From NCBI RefSeq assembly GCF_900109095.1, contig NZ_FNYZ01000025.1:1-64000 (forward strand): a DNA stretch of 64,000 nucleotides, read 5' to 3'. This document shows positions 26,628-35,845 of the stretch, piece by piece. The notes below the pieces were generated by a model that saw only the letters and a program-made list of their open reading frames with translations, did no database searches and was not told where the DNA came from. Made by a program: the position numbers and the translations under genes. The DNA comes from Sphingobium sp. AP50 (GTDB lineage Bacteria > Pseudomonadota > Alphaproteobacteria > Sphingomonadales > Sphingomonadaceae). The first letter of the stretch is position 1. Every line of letters begins with the position of its first letter.

Positions 26628-27607
26628 ACGTCATGCACACAGGCGAGCCTGCGATCGAACGTTCGGTTACTCTCAATTTCATCGGCGACTGGGGGCAGGC
26701 GAATTTCCACCGCATCTGCGGGTGGCTTACGCAGGAATTTTGCGATCGGGCCGGTCCAAGATCGCGGGTGGCGACTTGGAGCATACGTCATGGCGGCATC
26801 GAGGCGCTTGAGCTTGTCCACGCCGGCGAGGCACAGATGTGCGTAGCAACCCCTGCCATGCTGCTAGGCGACGCGCTGACGGGCGATGGTATCTTTGCGG
26901 GTAATCCGATGCCCTCGTTGCGCGCACTGGCGGTTTTGCCGCAAAATGACCGACTGGTCATGGCGATTGATCCCAAGTTCGGAATTTCAAGCTTTGCAGA
27001 ACTGCGCGATAAGAAGCCGCCGCTAAGAATCGCTGTCTCTGCCGATGATGGCACGAACTTCATAGGGTATGTCACCCAGCGTTATATGGAAGCCCATGGT
27101 ATTGACGAGGCGACGCTTCGGTCCTGGGGTGGCGAATATGTTACGGCGACACGGCCTGAACAATCGCTTTTCAAGATGCGCGATGGATTGGTCGATGCGG
27201 TCGTCCAAGAAGCCATCATGACGCCCTGGTGGGTGGATTCGATGCGTGTGCGCAACGCGATAGCGCTTCCAGTCGAAGAGCAGGCCCTCGAAAAGCTTGA
27301 GGGACAGTTGGGATATCGGCGCAACATCTTGCCGGCTGGCTTTTGGGAAAGCCTTAAGGTGCCATTGCCTACCCTCGATTTCTCGGATTTTGCTCTAGTC
27401 GTTCGCGATGACCTTCCGGACGATATCGCTCATCTGCTGACTTGGTGCGTCGTAGAAACGCGTGAGGCGCTTGAACGTCAATATCGTCATATCCCGCCCG
27501 AGCGTAGCCCGCTCAGCTATCCGCTTGAGCCGAGCAAATTGCTCCAGACGCCGTTGCCGCTCCATCCAGGCGCTGCGCGCTTCTATTCCGAGGCAGGGTT
27601 GCTGTGA
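26624..27607 (+). CDS. TAXI / periplasmic-binding-like protein without signal peptide
   Basis: The protein has 327 residues with the fold pattern of TAXI-type (TRAP-associated) or NMT1-like solute-binding proteins: GGIEALELVHAGEAQMCVATPA, then FAELRDKKPPLRIAVSADDG and MRDGLVDAVVQEA. No signal peptide or lipobox precedes it and no TRAP permease is nearby, so it should stay in the cytoplasm. Cytoplasmic proteins of this fold include 4,5-dihydroxyphthalate decarboxylase, so an enzymatic or ligand-carrying role in the pathway is possible. It overlaps the FAH gene by four bases, so it is co-translated. Function not established. Confidence 0.65.
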   Translation: MNVMHTGEPAIERSVTLNFIGDWGQANFHRICGWLTQEFCDRAGPRSRVATWSIRHGGIEALELVHAGEAQMCVATPAMLLGDALTGDGIFAGNPMPSLRALAVLPQNDRLVMAIDPKFGISSFAELRDKKPPLRIAVSADDGTNFIGYVTQRYMEAHGIDEATLRSWGGEYVTATRPEQSLFKMRDGLVDAVVQEAIMTPWWVDSMRVRNAIALPVEEQALEKLEGQLGYRRNILPAGFWESLKVPLPTLDFSDFALVVRDDLPDDIAHLLTWCVVETREALERQYRHIPPERSPLSYPLEPSKLLQTPLPLHPGAARFYSEAGLL

Positions 27608-27646
27608 CACTCCTGTCGTTCACCAAGAACATAATGCAAGGCCGCC

Positions 27647-28120
27647 ATGATCACTGAACCTGTCCTCATACTTGTCGCCACCATGGGCGGTACGGCGACA
27701 TTCGTGGCCGATGAAATGGCCGACGCGCTCAAGGCAAAGGGCATCAAACCCTTCCTTGTCCCGATGGAAAAGGCGGCGCTCGCGATGTTCGATACCCGCA
27801 AGCTCTTCATCATTTGCTCATCTACGCATGGCAATGGTGACATCCCGGATAATAGCGTGGCATTTTTCGACGCCTTACGAGACCAACGGCCTGACTTGTC
27901 GGATGTGCGATATGGTACAGTAGCGCTGGGCGATATGACCTACTCGGCTAGTTTTTGCGGCGGCGGCGCGCAATTTGATGATCTCTTTGCGGACCTGGGG
28001 GCAACACGCCTTGTCGATCGCCTCGAGCATGATCGGCAGGGCGGCACATTCCCAGAAGAAGAAGCCGTCGCTTGGCTAGATGGCTGGCTGGAGGCCGCTA
28101 ACGCGCATCAGCCGGCCTGA
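27647..28120 (+). CDS. Flavodoxin-like FMN protein
   Basis: The protein has 157 residues, typical for flavodoxin / MioC-type domains. FMN phosphate loop ATMGGTATFVAD near the N-terminus, a second FMN loop in CSSTHGNGDIPDN (about 58-70), and YGTVALGDMTYSASFCGGG (third FMN loop) are visible. It would carry electrons. Its place between the TAXI-like protein and the two cupin genes suggests it reduces a pathway enzyme, perhaps keeping the cupin iron ferrous; no reductase gene is adjacent. Confidence 0.82.
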   Translation: MITEPVLILVATMGGTATFVADEMADALKAKGIKPFLVPMEKAALAMFDTRKLFIICSSTHGNGDIPDNSVAFFDALRDQRPDLSDVRYGTVALGDMTYSASFCGGGAQFDDLFADLGATRLVDRLEHDRQGGTFPEEEAVAWLDGWLEAANAHQPA

Positions 28121-28146
28121 CGCAAATATCGATAGAAGGAGCAGTG

Positions 28147-28851
28147 ATGATGGAAAGAACCCGGGGACCTCGGCAAATTCAGCCGCCTGTCGAAAATAAG
28201 CCAGCCCTGCAGACCAATGTATTCCACGCCCTACGTGGCGCGAATACCGCGTTGATGCCGATCTTTCCCTATGGCGCCGCGGGGGAGCTTGTACCTGCGG
28301 CGAGCATCATGTGGGGAGGTCCAAATCGCGACATGAGCGCCTTTAATCACACCAATTCGGTCGATGAAGTCGCAATTTGCTTCGCATCGGAAAAGTCCCG
28401 GCTGCGTTCGGGATTTGTCCATGTCGGCGCACGTACCCATCTGGTAGGCAATTTCTTCGAAGATATGAGCGACCCAGATATCTTGATGGTTATTGTCGTC
28501 ACGCAGCGCCAGGCGGAAGAGGGTATTCCGCAAGGCGAGACGCTCGGCTTCCTGTGCGATAACTGCCAGAATCCCCTGCTTGTTCATGAGTTTTCGGCAA
28601 AGACAGAAGAAAGCGCACAGGCAGCAAAAACGCCCGGCTTCCATCCGCCGCTCGAAACGCTGACAGAGGGCGCAATTGTTCTTGAGCCATTCAATGAGAG
28701 TGAAGTGGCGCGAACCTGCTCGAAATGCGGCACGGTCAGCGAGCCCTTTCCAGTGTCGGTTTGGGGATGGGACGCTTATTATAAAAACATGGTCGCAGCC
28801 GAGCGTGGTCGCAAGCAATTGCTTGCTCGCGCCGCTGAAGCCGCGAATTAA
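28147..28851 (+). CDS. 3-hydroxyanthranilate 3,4-dioxygenase-like cupin, larger partner
   Basis: The protein has 234 residues from ATG 28147 (AAGGAG five bases upstream). It resembles the 3-hydroxyanthranilate dioxygenase family: iron ligands His68 and Glu74 in FNHTNSVDEV (the family H-x5-E), a third His near 98, and a C-terminal rubredoxin-like metal site with CDNC and CSKC pairs. The N-terminal about 55 residues are extra compared with bacterial enzymes. It is followed after 11 bases by a second cupin of the same family, so the two may form a heteromeric ring-cleavage dioxygenase. No kynurenine-pathway genes are nearby, so the substrate is probably not 3-hydroxyanthranilate. Confidence 0.72.
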   Translation: MMERTRGPRQIQPPVENKPALQTNVFHALRGANTALMPIFPYGAAGELVPAASIMWGGPNRDMSAFNHTNSVDEVAICFASEKSRLRSGFVHVGARTHLVGNFFEDMSDPDILMVIVVTQRQAEEGIPQGETLGFLCDNCQNPLLVHEFSAKTEESAQAAKTPGFHPPLETLTEGAIVLEPFNESEVARTCSKCGTVSEPFPVSVWGWDAYYKNMVAAERGRKQLLARAAEAAN

Positions 28852-28862
28852 AGGGGGATATC

Positions 28863-29426
28863 ATGCCACGCAAGCACATGCTCGACACCTACGAGGCTGC
28901 CCGGGATGCCGGGCCATACGACGAATATCCGGTGATGGTGGCGGGTGTGGACCCGCAACTTCATCTTAGTCGCAACGACCGGCCGCAGCCTTTTCATCTG
29001 ACCTTCCAGAAAGACAGTGTGCTGGTTCAGATGTCGGGCAAGGCTCGCATTGAGATGACCAATGGCGCAGTGCGGTACTTCGATCTGGTACCTGGTGACT
29101 ATGCCTATATCCCCGCCGGCGTCACGCATCGCGTCGTTCCGCAGGACACGTCGATCATGTATCGGTACAAGGCCGAGCATGCCGGCCTTGAGGCCGTCAC
29201 CTTTTTTTGTGAGCATTGTCATGCAATCCTCTTTCAGGAGACGTTCGATGCCGACACGGAACTACCGCAGGCGGGCTATCTGCGGATCGTCGATGCGTTC
29301 AACCAGGATGATGCGTTACGTACTTGTGACTGCGGTCAGGTGCACGAGCCTGTAGATCTGGCATCTTACCGCTGGAACGAGATTGTGGCCGAGTTATCCG
29401 CTGTGGAAACGGAAGCTGCCTGGTAG
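28863..29426 (+). CDS. 3-hydroxyanthranilate 3,4-dioxygenase-like cupin, smaller partner
   Basis: The protein has 187 residues, close to bacterial 3-hydroxyanthranilate dioxygenase length. The cupin core runs from about 35 to 105. The ligand positions read His45, Asp51 (Glu in the family) and His89 in IPAGVTHRV. The C-terminal metal site is kept as CEHC (116-119) and CDC (155-157). The Glu-to-Asp change suggests altered iron binding or a structural role beside the larger partner. ATG 28863 follows GGGGGATATC. Confidence 0.72.
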   Translation: MPRKHMLDTYEAARDAGPYDEYPVMVAGVDPQLHLSRNDRPQPFHLTFQKDSVLVQMSGKARIEMTNGAVRYFDLVPGDYAYIPAGVTHRVVPQDTSIMYRYKAEHAGLEAVTFFCEHCHAILFQETFDADTELPQAGYLRIVDAFNQDDALRTCDCGQVHEPVDLASYRWNEIVAELSAVETEAAW

Positions 29427-29524
29427 CGCAACAGGCAAGACGTGCCCAGCAAAGGCATGCAGGACTTGCAAGCGGGAGGATCGCTCACTAACCCCCTTAT
29501 CCCGTCAGGTGGAGGTGAACTATT

Positions 29525-29995
29525 TTGGCGAAGCGATCTTCTGGTAACAAGCGGACCGCCGCTGGAACGGCTCTGACCGAACTGATTTTCATGATTTTCC
29601 GTGCCAATGGGCGGTTGTTGCGTGCGGGAGATCATTTGGGAAGGGATCTGGGCCTAACAGCGGCTCGCTGGCAGGTGATGGGCGCGATTGACCGGGGCGA
29701 CAAGACGGTCGCGCAAATAGCGCGCGAGTTCGAACTTTCCCGTCAGGGCGTCCTCTGGGTGGTCAATGCGCTCAACAAAGAGGGGATCGTTGAACTCGCG
29801 CACAATCCCGACCATCGACGCGCAAAGCTGGTCCGGTTCACAAAGAGGGGCCGCGAAGTATGCGACGAAATGAACGCGCGCCAGATTGCCTGGATCAACG
29901 AAGTTGGCGATCATTTTGACGCGACGGCGATTGAAAGCGCAGTGCAGATCATTTCGCAGGTCACTCTACGCACGGTGAATGAAAGCGAGGATTGA
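29525..29995 (+). CDS. MarR-family transcriptional regulator (aromatic locus regulator 2)
   Basis: The protein has 156 residues. Start TTG 29525 follows GGAGGTG by eight bases; no ATG fits. Winged helix-turn-helix at about 55-115: GDKTVAQIAREFELSRQGVLWVVNALNKEGIVE, then a wing with NPDHRRAKLVRFT. It is the last gene after the cupins, 98 bases downstream, and lies 220 bases upstream of operator copy C. It is the best candidate to bind the TGACA-N6-TGTCA sites and to repress uptake, hydroxylation and ring-cleavage genes until the substrate appears. That link is inferred from position. Confidence 0.85.
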   Translation: MAKRSSGNKRTAAGTALTELIFMIFRANGRLLRAGDHLGRDLGLTAARWQVMGAIDRGDKTVAQIAREFELSRQGVLWVVNALNKEGIVELAHNPDHRRAKLVRFTKRGREVCDEMNARQIAWINEVGDHFDATAIESAVQIISQVTLRTVNESED

Positions 29996-30212
29996 CGGAC
30001 CTAACGGTTCTCTAGATCCTCTCATTTGCGGCGTCGAGACGTAGGCGCGTGCATCAGGCATGGACCGAGCTAGACAGCGACGGTGCTGCCCAGACTATAT
30101 TCTCATGAGTTCAAATCTGAAAGATCCGCTGGCTCCGCATTTATGCGGACCATTCGACAATAGGAATCCAAAGCATTCGGGTTGCGCGGATCGCTTATAG
30201 AGTCAGCAGCGT

Positions 30213-30247
30213 TGACAAGGCCAGTCCAATACGACAAATACTTGTCA
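30213..30247 (+). promoter_or_regulatory. TGACA-N6-TGTCA operator / promoter, copy C
   Basis: The right dyad CGACA-AATACT-TGTCA (30232-30247) keeps one mismatch; the left dyad is degraded (TGACA-AGGCCA-GTCCA, 30213-30228). Spacing equals copies A and B. It lies 35 bases before the extradiol dioxygenase start, consistent with direct control of that gene. Confidence 0.6.
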
Positions 30248-30281
30248 ATAGTGCGCCCGATAATAAGAGCGAGAGGATGAC

Positions 30282-31232
30282 ATGGCGGTTCTATCTGCAT
30301 ATTCGGTGACGCTTGAGGTTCCCCAGTTGGACGTTGGCATCGCGTTTTATAGCGACGCAGGCTTTGTGATTGAGGAGCAGGAGGAGCGTGCTATCGTGCG
30401 ATGCCCTGACGTGTCGCACGAGAGTATCGTGTTATTGGGCGGTGCGGATCGCAAGAGGCTGCACCATATTGCCTTGCGAGCGGATCCCATGGAGTTCGAT
30501 GCGGTCCGGGCGCGGGTGTGTCAGTTTGGCGGTACGGTGGTAGATGCGCCGTCTGGCCATGACGAAAGCGGGCTCTGGGTGAGGGATCCCCACGGGATGC
30601 TTGTGCATCTCGTCGATGCGCAACCTGATGCGCCACTTGCTGCTGTCGAGCCTTTCGCGATCAACGAACCGGGGCGGATCGTTCGTACCCGGCGTTCAGC
30701 CATGCTACCGCGCAGCGCCACGCCGACTGTGAAGCCATTGCGCCTTGGGCACATACTCGTATTTTCTCCTGACGTGCCAAAAAGCGTCGAGTTCTTCACC
30801 GGCGCGCTCCACATGGGGCTTGCCGATCACGCACAAGACATCATAGCCTTTTGCTGCGCGCGCAAGGATAGCGACCATCATGTGGTTGCTTTTGCAAAAT
30901 CACCTGGCGTTGGTTTTCATCATGCGAGTTTCCAGGTGACAGATCCTGACGCGGTTGGGCGCGGCGGGGCACTGCTGGCCGAGCGCGCGGCGCGCGGGCA
31001 ATGGGGTTTCGGGCGTCACACCATAGGATCGAATTTCTTCCATTATATTCAAGATCCATGGGGCTCATGGTTCGAATATTATTCCGATATGGATCATATC
31101 GACGACTATAATTTGTGGACACCTACTAATTACGAAATGGAAGATAGCCTTGCCAACTGGGGTCCGGCATTGCCCCACGACTTTGTACATAACTATGAGA
31201 TCGAGCCTACGCCATTTTCTTGCCTGACATAA
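30282..31232 (+). CDS. Type I extradiol ring-cleavage dioxygenase (VOC superfamily)
   Basis: The protein has 316 residues, two tandem vicinal-oxygen-chelate modules as in catechol 2,3-dioxygenases. The iron triad is His157 in LGHILVF, His214 in FHHASF and Glu265 in WFEYYSDMD, all in the second module; the first module is degenerate. It opens a catechol ring next to the two hydroxyls. It is transcribed from its own promoter with operator copy C and lies after regulator 2. Together with the hydroxylase and FAH hydrolase it gives a meta-cleavage route; the aromatic substrate cannot be named. Confidence 0.87.
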   Translation: MAVLSAYSVTLEVPQLDVGIAFYSDAGFVIEEQEERAIVRCPDVSHESIVLLGGADRKRLHHIALRADPMEFDAVRARVCQFGGTVVDAPSGHDESGLWVRDPHGMLVHLVDAQPDAPLAAVEPFAINEPGRIVRTRRSAMLPRSATPTVKPLRLGHILVFSPDVPKSVEFFTGALHMGLADHAQDIIAFCCARKDSDHHVVAFAKSPGVGFHHASFQVTDPDAVGRGGALLAERAARGQWGFGRHTIGSNFFHYIQDPWGSWFEYYSDMDHIDDYNLWTPTNYEMEDSLANWGPALPHDFVHNYEIEPTPFSCLT

Positions 31233-31565
31233 GCGCGGCGTTAGATGGCATCTGGGAGGCCCTGATCTAAACGGCGAAAATTGCTGCGGTGCAATTTACC
31301 CCATGACATAGGGGCGGACATGTTGCCGCAATTGCCGTCACCGTCTTGATGCTTTGACGCTTTCAGCCTGAGCTTCGCAGTGCCCGTTATGGCTGCCTAT
31401 CTGTATCCATTCGGCGATACGCGCCTTGTCGTGAGGTATGGGCCTGCTCTTAAGAACGCTCTCGAGAGCAGGCTTAGGAGCAGTGGATGCGTAAGCGCCG
31501 ACGGAAGGCGGCCTTGTTGCCGGCACCGGAATAGGAAAGCTCGCGGCCTTTGACGAGGCGTGAGT

Positions 31566-31958
31566 ATGGACATCGAGCAGTCAAACGAGCCTCGTATGAG
31601 CGGTCGCGGTGATGGCGGAGCGCTTGTACGGGTGGAGCGGCGTCGGCACTGGAGCGACGAGGAGAAGTTGGCGATCCTGAAGGAGACGACGGTGCCGGGG
31701 GCGATCGTCTCGGCCGTGGCTCGGCGGCACAGCGTTGGAACAGGCCAGCTTTATACCTGGCGCAAGCAACTGCTCCGCGGAGCGATGGCAGGCTTCGTAC
31801 ATGTCGAACTGGCAGCATCATCGCCGTCGGCCAAAACTCGAGAAGCTGGGCGGATCGAGGTTCGAGGGCGGTGCGGCCTGACGGTGTTGGTTGATGGCGA
31901 GGTCGATCGGGCCGCCCTGAAACAGGTGCTCGATGTCCTGCGGGAGCTGGATCATTGA
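31566..31958 (+). CDS. tnpA: IS66 accessory protein TnpA
   Basis: The protein has 130 residues from ATG 31566 (GAGG upstream; GTG 31560 is an alternative). Helix-turn-helix of the IS66 OrfA type: RRRHWSDEEKLAILKETTVPGA, then SAVARRHSVGTGQLYTWRKQLL. It is needed for transposition of IS66 elements together with TnpB and TnpC. The stop overlaps the TTG start of tnpB. The gene looks intact. Confidence 0.85.
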   Translation: MDIEQSNEPRMSGRGDGGALVRVERRRHWSDEEKLAILKETTVPGAIVSAVARRHSVGTGQLYTWRKQLLRGAMAGFVHVELAASSPSAKTREAGRIEVRGRCGLTVLVDGEVDRAALKQVLDVLRELDH

Positions 31959-32311
31959 GCCTGGCGTTCCCGCCTTCGACGAAAATCTATCTGTCGCTGG
32001 CGCCGTGCGACATGCGCAAGGGGTTTGATGGGCTGTCGGCGCAGGTGCGCAATATTCTTCAGCTTGATCCCTTCTCGGGGGCGGTTTTCCTGTTCCGCGG
32101 GAAAAGGGGCGACAGGTTGAAGGCCTTGGTCTGGGACGGGTCCGGGCTATGCGTGTATGCGAAGCGTCTCGAGCGCGGAAAGTTCGTGTGGCCTCGTGCT
32201 CATGAGGGCGCGCTCCGCCTGTCGGCAGCCCAGATGGCGATGCTGGTTGAAGGGCTGAACTGGAAGCAGGCGATCGTCCACGACGAGGTCGTCACGCCGA
32301 GTCTCGCATAG
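31955..32311 (+). CDS. tnpB: IS66 accessory protein TnpB
   Basis: The protein has 118 residues, the usual length. The family core is clear: PCDMRKGFDGLSAQV near the N-terminus, then FRGKRGDRLKALVWDGSGLCVYAKRLERGKFVWP. The likely start is TTG 31955, overlapping the tnpA stop. It is intact and followed after 55 bases by tnpC. Confidence 0.87.
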   Translation: MSLAFPPSTKIYLSLAPCDMRKGFDGLSAQVRNILQLDPFSGAVFLFRGKRGDRLKALVWDGSGLCVYAKRLERGKFVWPRAHEGALRLSAAQMAMLVEGLNWKQAIVHDEVVTPSLA

Positions 32312-33775
32312 CCAAAAAGATCAGGAAAACCGCCATTTTATGTAGGTTTTGCGTTGGGCTTCCGCTATGGTCGAGGCCATGCGGTTCGCCCTTGATCGCC
32401 TTCCCACAGACCCGGTTCTCCTGCAGAAAATGCTGCTGGAGATGGCCGATGTCATGGAGAAGGAACGGGCCGAACTGAGGGCCGCGGAAGCCACCGTCAA
32501 AGCCCAGACCTTGCGGATCGAAAAGCTCGAGCATCGTGTCGCGCGGCTGCTGCGCGTCCAGTTCGGCCGCAGCTCCGAGAAAATGGATATCGCCCAGCTG
32601 CGGCTGATGTTCGAAGAGGTCGAGGCGCCGGAACCCGCCAACGATGTGGTGCCGACGGCGCCTGTGGGGAGAACGGCCCGTAAACCCGGCAGCCGCGCGC
32701 CACTTCCTGCACACTTCCCGCGTCAGACTGTCGATCATCAGCCCAGTCCATGCAGTTCCGGTTGTAATGGACCGTCAGTGCAGATCGACGAGGCCGTCAC
32801 CGAGGTCCTCGACTATGTCCCGGCGCGCTTCCGCGTCATCCGCCATATCCGGCCCAGGCTGGTGTGCCGATCCTGCGAGCAGATCTGCCAGGTGCCCGCT
32901 GTCGATCTGCCGCTGCCCAAGGTGATGGCGAGCAGCGCCTTGCTGGCCCATCTGGTCGTCAGCCGCTTTGTCGATCATCAGCCCTGGCACCGGCAATCGG
33001 TGATCTTCCGCCGCGTTGGGCTTCACATTGATCGAGATGTGATGAGCCGCTGGGCGCGAAAGCTGGCATGGCTGCTGGCGCCGCTGGGCGAGCGGTTGTT
33101 CGCCTATATCCGGGAAGCCGCCAAGATCCATGGGGACGACACGCCGGTCACGTTGTTGGGCAATGGTGACGGCAGCCGGACCGGGCACTTCTGGGTGTGT
33201 ATCTGCGCGATGACCGTTCAAGCGGTGACATGAGCCCGCCTGCCGTGGCCTTCCGCTTCAGCGCAGATCGTGGCGGAGCGCATCCGGCAGAACATCTCGC
33301 TGGCTATCAGGGGTATCTCCAGGCGGACGGTTTTGCGGGCTATAACGCGCTTTACCGCGACCCCAAAACCAAGGCGCCCAGGGGCATCGTCGAAGTAGGA
33401 TGCTGGAGTCACGCGCGCAGGAAATTTACCGACATACTGGAAAAGAGCCCGTCGCCGATCGCGGCGGAGGCGGTCGTGCGGATCGCCGAACTCTTCGCCA
33501 TCGAGCGCGATATCAAGGGTGCGCCACCCGATGAGCGAAGACGGATCCGCCAAGGCAAGGCCGTACCGAAGCTGGAGGCTTTGCGCGTCTGGCTCGAAAC
33601 ACAGAACCGTGGCCTGTCTTCCGACAGCAATCTGGCGCGTGCGTGTCGCTATCCGCTCAACCGCTGGCAGGCCATGATCCGCTACTGCGACGACGGTCGG
33701 CTCGAGATCAGCAACAATCTTGTGGAAAACGCCCTGCGCGGTGTAGCAACGACCGATTCATACTACACCTCCTCT

Positions 33776-35845
33776 TCAAATGTCCGGAAACAGGGACTTT
33801 TGGTTTTCCATTTTGATGCGACACGGGCCTCTGTGACGCGGGAACTGGATCACTTCGTCCTTTTCCAGGTCCGTGGCTCGGATTTGGTGCGGCGCATCGG
33901 GTACAACTTGCTCGGTAGGGAGCACGCCCTCCTTGATCAGTCGACGCACCCGATGGGCAGTAACTCCAAGCTTTTTGGCGGCTTCGGTCAGCGTGAGCCA
34001 CTCTCCATTCTTTTCGGCGGATCGGTAGCCGTGGATTTTGTGGACAGTGCGCAGCGAGCCGACACGGCGCGCTGTCCAGGTCTTGCCTTGTCTGGTTTGC
34101 ATTCCCATCCGGTTGAGAGTGGCGGCAACGTCTGCATCGGACCACCGGGTGGCCATGGATCGAATGATGGCAAGGGCGGCTTCGGGCGTACTCTGGCCAT
34201 GTTCGCCGGCCTTGGGTTTGCGAATGCGCAGCTGGGAGTGCTGGCCACCTTTCCAGTGGATCGTCAAAATGACTTCACGTTGCTCTTCATCGACGTCAGC
34301 GATAATATCAGTCACGAGGGCGCGAAGGAGCTGCTGACGACAACGCATGTCAACGGTAGGCGCGCGCCAAGCGCTCTCCAGGTCGGTGGCAATGCCAGCA
34401 AAATCGGGTGCCGGCGCGGTCAGATCGATTTGTCGTGCTTGGGCCAAACCCGCTTCACAGGCTTCCACACGTCTGAGCGCTGCTTCCCAGCTATTCTCGA
34501 GTTGGGCAGCGATCAGGCGGTTATCAGGGTCGCAGGCAGCATAGCGACGTTCAGCGAGAGATGCCTCGTATCGGGCTTGCTGCGAGTCCAGCTCCACCAT
34601 GCGGTGCCGTTCTTCCAGATTATCCCGATGCGCCCGATCAGCTTCCATTGCGGCCTCGATCGCCATCGGCGTCACGGCTCTCAATATCTCTTTGCCTATG
34701 GCAGGGTCGATGCGAGATGCGCCAAAAGTCATGCATCGTGGCTTGGCCAGCATTTGGTTGATACGTTCGCAGCGGTAATAGGGATGACCCGGAGGCCGGC
34801 CCGAATAGACAACGCCCAACCGTCTTCCACATCGGCCGCAGGTGAGCAGGCCCGCGAGCAATGCACGGCCACCACGACCCGACTTGATACCGCCCTTCTG
34901 TCCGAAGGCGTTGATGGCGATATGGCGCTGGTTCCTCTCAAACTCACTCCAATCGATATAGCCTTCGTGATGATCTTGGAGCAGCACTTCCCACGTTCCA
35001 AAGGGCTTGCTGTGGCCGTAACTTTTGCGTGCCCTGCCATCGACAATCTCGGTTCGCTTCTCGCTTTTACCATAGACATAGACCCCAGCGTAGAAGGGGT
35101 TCTTCAGGATCGAAATAACGCTTCGATAGCGAACCGGCATCCAGTCGAAGGACACCGTTTTGCGGCCGTCAGAAGGGCGGGGAAAATGGAAATTGTCAGC
35201 TGTCAGCGAAATCAGCACCTGGCGGGCGCTGCCAAGCTCGCGTAAACGCGAAAAGATGAGGCGGATCGCCTCCTGTACCCGGATATCGGGATCCAGCCCC
35301 AGGCCGTATTCGCGGTGCCAGATATAGCCGATCGGAACACTGAAGCGCAGTTCTCCCCGCCTTGCCTTGGCGCGCGCCGCGTCAAGCATGCGTGTTCGCA
35401 AAATGCCAAGCTCAAACTCGCTGATGCTGCCCTTCATGCCCAACAACAATCGATCGTTTGGCCGACAGGGATCGTATACCCCGTCGAGATCGATCACGCG
35501 CGCTTCAACCAGGCCACACAGCTCCAAAAGGTGGTGCCAGTCCCGGCCATTACGGGAAAGGCGCGATGCGTCCAAGCAAAGCACCGCGCCAACCTTGCCC
35601 GTGCACAGGCCGCTGACCAGTCGTTCGAAACCGGGGCGGTCGGCAGTGCCGCTGGCGGTCCGACCAAGGTCATCGTCGATCACCTCGACATCGTGAAATC
35701 CCCAGCGTCGCGCAACATCGACAAGCTCATATTGTCGGCGCTGGCTCTCCAGGTTGTTCTGGACCTGACCCGGGGTCGACTGTCGGACATACACCACAGC
35801 TTTGCGCTTGAGCACCGTGACTGGAAGGAGATCATTGCCCGTCAT
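33776..35845 (-). CDS. Large serine recombinase
   Basis: The protein has about 689 residues from ATG 35845. Resolvase domain at about 15-155: VVYVRQST with the catalytic Ser, LDASRLSRNG with catalytic Arg, and the SEFELGILRTRM helix. Recombinase domain at about 165-290, zinc-ribbon CGRCGRRLG ... YYRCERINQ at about 330-370, a coiled-coil, then a C-terminal helix-turn-helix (LTLTEAAKKLGVTAHRVRRLI). It should integrate and excise the element at a short core. The gene ends 28 bases from the left border, typical of self-mobilising elements. It looks intact. Confidence 0.9.
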   Translation of the reverse strand: MTGNDLLPVTVLKRKAVVYVRQSTPGQVQNNLESQRRQYELVDVARRWGFHDVEVIDDDLGRTASGTADRPGFERLVSGLCTGKVGAVLCLDASRLSRNGRDWHHLLELCGLVEARVIDLDGVYDPCRPNDRLLLGMKGSISEFELGILRTRMLDAARAKARRGELRFSVPIGYIWHREYGLGLDPDIRVQEAIRLIFSRLRELGSARQVLISLTADNFHFPRPSDGRKTVSFDWMPVRYRSVISILKNPFYAGVYVYGKSEKRTEIVDGRARKSYGHSKPFGTWEVLLQDHHEGYIDWSEFERNQRHIAINAFGQKGGIKSGRGGRALLAGLLTCGRCGRRLGVVYSGRPPGHPYYRCERINQMLAKPRCMTFGASRIDPAIGKEILRAVTPMAIEAAMEADRAHRDNLEERHRMVELDSQQARYEASLAERRYAACDPDNRLIAAQLENSWEAALRRVEACEAGLAQARQIDLTAPAPDFAGIATDLESAWRAPTVDMRCRQQLLRALVTDIIADVDEEQREVILTIHWKGGQHSQLRIRKPKAGEHGQSTPEAALAIIRSMATRWSDADVAATLNRMGMQTRQGKTWTARRVGSLRTVHKIHGYRSAEKNGEWLTLTEAAKKLGVTAHRVRRLIKEGVLPTEQVVPDAPHQIRATDLEKDEVIQFPRHRGPCRIKMENQKSLFPDI

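Noticed and set aside
33197..35245. A long open frame of 682 codons on the plus strand
   Set aside because: Only its first about 180 codons (to 33746) are real, as the frameshifted part of tnpC. The rest is the reverse complement of the serine recombinase gene and has no protein-like features.
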